Both the position numbers and the translations under genes were made by a program. Below, one piece after another: positions 5,662-8,233 of a stretch of 8,233 nt of DNA. The notes under the pieces were generated by a model. The model was not told the DNA's origin and did not search any database. It saw nothing but the letters and a program-made list of their open reading frames with translations. The first letter of the stretch is position 1; the number at the start of each line of letters is the position of its first letter. Source of the DNA: CAZHRJ01 sp964534765 (GTDB lineage Bacteria > Lindowbacteria > 2-12-FULL-62-27); NCBI GenBank assembly GCA_964534765.1, contig CAZHRJ010000130.1:1-8233 (forward strand), given 5' to 3'.

Positions 5662-7437
5662 ATGAAACGCTGGGCGCGCGTCATGGCGGGTCTGGGTTTG
5701 ATCCTGCTGATACTGGGAATCTGTCTGCCGGGGGCTTTGATTCGATATCTGAATCGACCGGACACTGATTTTCGCAAATCGGTGTCCGATCACTGCTCCC
5801 GGGCGCTGGGCGAGCCGGTGACGCTGAACTTTACGATATCCCGCGCAAGGCTCTCACCGCGCCTGATGCTGAGCGTCCACCTCACCGGGATTGAATTTCG
5901 CGCCGAAACCGCCGGAAAATTGCGGATGTCGATCGAAAGCGTCCGGGTCGAAATCCCGGTGGTCCGGTGGCTGCTGGACAACAGCCCATCGTTTCATCGG
6001 GTGGAAATCCACATTCCTCACCTTTCGCTGGAACGCGGACCTGACGGGACCTGGCCGTTTCAGAAGGCGCTGGACCAAAAATCAAAAAACCAGGCGGCGG
6101 CGAAGGATGAACCCATGACGGCGAAACCGAGAGAATCGCGCCTTGGACGAATCGTCGTCATCGTGGATCGACTCCGAATCAAATGGAAATCCACCTGGGA
6201 GGAAATCGCCGACCTCCACGCCGATCTCAGACACGACCCTTCCAAACCGGAATACCGGCTCGAAATTTCCGCGGCACGGTTCAACTCTTCACAGATCCCG
6301 CTTGGCATCGCCGCGGCTGCTCAAAATCTCTCAGGCCCGTGGGTGGGGTCGGTCGATGCAGGTCCCGTCACCCTCGACGCGCTTTTACCCCACCTCCGAC
6401 GGCTAACCGTCGGTGACCTCGGCGCAGCCACAGGACGCCTGCGCGCCAGTATATCGGGAGTATTGCCGGTCGACACCGACCTGCCGGTTGGGCTGTGGAT
6501 TCGGATGGAGCAATTCCGATCCGCCATCAGCGGCCGGCCCGTCGATTTTCCGGTTCTGATCGTTTCCGGACAAATCGCTTTTCCGAAAGACGGATTGGTT
6601 CGATTTGAAAATATTTTGGCTGGAACCGGCGCTGATACGGTACACCTGGACGGACAGATTGCCGGGAGCGCCGTCACAGGCAGAATTCAAGGCCGGTTAT
6701 TCGGCGGCGACCTCGATGGGCGCTTTTCAGGGCCGCTGACATTTTCCTCGATGGACGTGAGCGGCCGGCTGGCTCACGCGGATCTTTCACGGATCAATTC
6801 CCATCTTGGGAAATCCAACATCCGTCTGACCGGAACGGCCGACGCCACGGCTGATCTCAAAAATGTGTCTTCACGGGTTTCCAGGATCTCCGGAACGATG
6901 AATCTTTCCGCGAGGGCCGTGACGGTTGACGGCCTGCCGACGTTTTCGCAGTTGTCGGCGTCGCTCAACGAGATCATCGAGTCGATCCGGAAAATCGGAG
7001 AGGGCGATGTCATGACGCAGGTGGTCGGGAAAATGACGGCCACGGCCCGCGGCGCCATCGCGCAGAGGGGAACGACCGCATTCGATCAAATCGAGTTTGC
7101 CGCAAGATGCGTCAACGGCGTCGCTCACGCGACGGACATCCGGCTCGATAATGCCGACATTCGCATCCGGGGAGGCGGTACCGTCGATTTGACCGACGGC
7201 GCGCTCCAGATGACGGCGACGATTCTGCTGAAGGAACCGGCGCTAAAAAATGTGCAGTCCCGCTTTGCCCGGGAAATTCTTTCCAAAGAAATTGTCCTGC
7301 CGATCCACGGGACGCTGATGGATCCGGTATTCGACAAGGAGAGCGTTCTGAAACCTCTCCTGCGGGAGACCGGCCGGAAAGTGATTGAGGAAAAGCTTGG
7401 AGATTTCCTGCTCAAAAAACTGGGCAAGCCAAGATGA
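5662..7437 (+). CDS. AsmA-like envelope protein
   Basis: A 591-residue protein of the AsmA/TamB-like superfamily, close in length to E. coli AsmA (about 617). Family members are inner-membrane anchored, project into the periplasm and are linked to phospholipid movement or outer-membrane homeostasis. Residues about 9-29 form one membrane anchor after MKRWAR. The AsmA-type N-terminal domain follows (RALGEPVTLNFTISRARLSP; LTGIEF; VEIPVVRWLL; IPHLSLERGPDGTWPF). A polar linker at about 138-160 leads into long beta-rich sequence with repeated short strands and G/D turns (VHLDGQIAGSAVTGRIQG). The C-terminal domain resembles AsmA_2 (IRIRGGGTVDLTDGALQM; IVLPIHGTLMDPVF), ending in a charged amphipathic tail (LRETGRKVIEEKLGDFLLKK). 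The ATG start gives a clean anchor; no strong Shine-Dalgarno is seen. Its stop overlaps the next gene as ATGA, so the two are probably coupled. AsmA subgroup and cargo cannot be told. Confidence 0.87.
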   Translation: MKRWARVMAGLGLILLILGICLPGALIRYLNRPDTDFRKSVSDHCSRALGEPVTLNFTISRARLSPRLMLSVHLTGIEFRAETAGKLRMSIESVRVEIPVVRWLLDNSPSFHRVEIHIPHLSLERGPDGTWPFQKALDQKSKNQAAAKDEPMTAKPRESRLGRIVVIVDRLRIKWKSTWEEIADLHADLRHDPSKPEYRLEISAARFNSSQIPLGIAAAAQNLSGPWVGSVDAGPVTLDALLPHLRRLTVGDLGAATGRLRASISGVLPVDTDLPVGLWIRMEQFRSAISGRPVDFPVLIVSGQIAFPKDGLVRFENILAGTGADTVHLDGQIAGSAVTGRIQGRLFGGDLDGRFSGPLTFSSMDVSGRLAHADLSRINSHLGKSNIRLTGTADATADLKNVSSRVSRISGTMNLSARAVTVDGLPTFSQLSASLNEIIESIRKIGEGDVMTQVVGKMTATARGAIAQRGTTAFDQIEFAARCVNGVAHATDIRLDNADIRIRGGGTVDLTDGALQMTATILLKEPALKNVQSRFAREILSKEIVLPIHGTLMDPVFDKESVLKPLLRETGRKVIEEKLGDFLLKKLGKPR

Positions 7438-8188
7438 GGACACAGCAGTGGATGTGGATCATCCTTGCTCTGTTGATGGCAAAGACACCGACGACCGCCG
7501 AAGCCGGGGAGACGGCGCAGCACGCCAAGCGCATGGCCGTTCACCTGGCATTGACCGACGATTACCGGGGAACTCTGGCCTTCGTCCGGGAGCTGATCCG
7601 ACTAAACCAGCGGGAACAACCGGTGCCCGACCAGATCGAACGATTGAAAAAGATGGAGATGGCGCTGGAGGCCGTCATTCATCGCCGGCCGGACTCGGCG
7701 ACACAAATGGCCGGCGCGTTTCCGGAAGCCGGTTTCAAACACCTGGGACCCCACGTCCGTATTCACGAATGGTTGGCTCCGGTCATGGACGCCGGATCGG
7801 AATCGAGTTCCACGCCATTCGAGGACGCCCTGAGGGGATGGGGAGGACTGCAAAAAAAGCCGGGGGCGGTATGGGCCTATCCGGCCCGGGGGCGGCGTGG
7901 ATTTGGCATTACTTATGTGCGGCTGGATTCCGATGGAGGAACCGGCGAACCCGCGGTGAATCCTTTGAAGAAAATTGAATTCCTGCAGAAAAGAAACCGG
8001 GTTGTTATCGTTGATGCTTGGACGATTGAACGCCTGTCCGATCCGGCGCGGAACCTGTCGCTCACCCTGTTTTATCTGCCCGTCCCGGCGGATCTCAAAC
8101 CGGGCCAGGCGCGCGTCCGATTCTACAACGGCTCCACCGTTTCGATCGAAATCACCGACAGCCCCATTCCCCCACGGGTGATCGATGT
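7434..8188 (+). CDS. Secreted protein of unknown function, 3' end missing
   Basis: I do not recognise this protein. The frame starts at an ATG overlapping the AsmA-like stop (ATGA) and stays open for 251 codons to the adapter, and then through the adapter, so no stop is present. Residues 1-24 look like a Sec signal peptide (hydrophobic WMWIILALLMA, cleavage after AEA). The next part (about 29-85) is helical and charged (FVRELIRLNQREQ; IERLKKMEMALEAVIHRR). From about 143 it becomes beta-like and rich in G, P and V (AVWAYPARGRRGFGITYVRL; RVVIVDAWTIERL; LSLTLFYLPVPADL; ARVRFYNGSTVSIEI). Coding quality is supported by the signal peptide, the overlap and sensible composition throughout, including across the A7 run at 7852-7858. 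No Shine-Dalgarno is visible, so it is probably translated by coupling. It likely acts in the periplasm or at the outer membrane with the AsmA-like protein, but that rests only on context. Confidence 0.75.
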
Positions 8189-8233
8189 CTGTCTCTTATA
8201 CACATCTGACGCTGCCGACGATCTTACGCGTGT
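8189..8233 (-). other. Residual Illumina Nextera adapter with i5 index, synthetic
   Basis: Bases 8189-8207 are the reverse complement of the 19-bp Tn5 mosaic end (CTGTCTCTTATACACATCT). Bases 8208-8221 are the reverse complement of the i5-side adapter (GACGCTGCCGACGA). Bases 8222-8229 (TCTTACGC) are an 8-base index, by recall the reverse complement of Nextera S517 (GCGTAAGA), and GTGT begins the P5 primer. The same adapter type is at both ends. This is not genomic sequence. Confidence 0.99.

Noticed and set aside
5571..5777. Longer N terminus for the phosphate permease, up to 5777
   Set aside because: The extra 69 residues are polar and arginine-rich, unlike any PiT protein, and overlap the start of the divergent AsmA-like gene.
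7385..7978. Plus-strand 197-codon open frame across the AsmA-like end
   Set aside because: It starts inside the AsmA-like gene in another frame and gives an R/G/D-rich product with no signal peptide. The ATGA-coupled frame at 7434 is better on every count.

Overview
The window is an 8.2 kb fragment of a GC-rich bacterial genome (roughly 60% GC by eye) with unremoved Illumina Nextera (Tn5) adapter at both ends. Only bases 36-8188 are native DNA. The organism is probably a Gram-negative (diderm) bacterium. An AsmA-like protein, normally linked to the outer membrane, is present. A MoxR / DUF58 / BatA-type von Willebrand A (vWA) cluster of this layout is common in uncultured PVC-group, Hydrogenedentes-like and Desulfobacterota-like genomes. 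I cannot fix the phylum from the sequence alone.

Left and centre (about 5570 down to 36, minus strand): six tightly packed genes read leftward and look like one operon. In transcription order they are a PiT-family phosphate permease, a DUF47 PhoU-like accessory protein, a MoxR AAA+ ATPase, a DUF58 vWA-like protein, a secreted TPR protein, and a BatA-like membrane-anchored vWA protein cut off by the contig end. The first two form a phosphate-uptake module. The last four form a MoxR/vWA chaperone-type module. Gaps are 23 and 16 nt between the first three genes. The next three junctions are all 4-nt stop/start overlaps of the form NTGA (CTGA, GTGA, GTGA). All four genes of the MoxR module use non-ATG starts (TTG, CTG, GTG, GTG). 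The DUF58 gene appears to start at a CTG codon, missed by the usual start set, which restores 18 family-like N-terminal residues.

Middle (about 5571-5661): a short divergent intergenic region that must hold the promoters for both directions. Only a weak promoter-like match is visible.

Right (5662-8188, plus strand): an AsmA-like envelope protein overlaps by ATGA with a gene for a secreted protein of unknown function. That second gene has no stop codon before the adapter, so open-reading-frame listings that require a stop miss it.

The most notable points are adapter contamination creating false protein ends, the probable CTG start, the chain of coupled NTGA junctions, the fusion of a phosphate-uptake module with a MoxR/vWA module in one apparent operon, and the unrecognised secreted protein beside AsmA. 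I do not see a clearly new defence or mobile system. There are no tRNA, rRNA, CRISPR or natural mobile-element signatures, and no gene-free stretch exceeds 100 bases.
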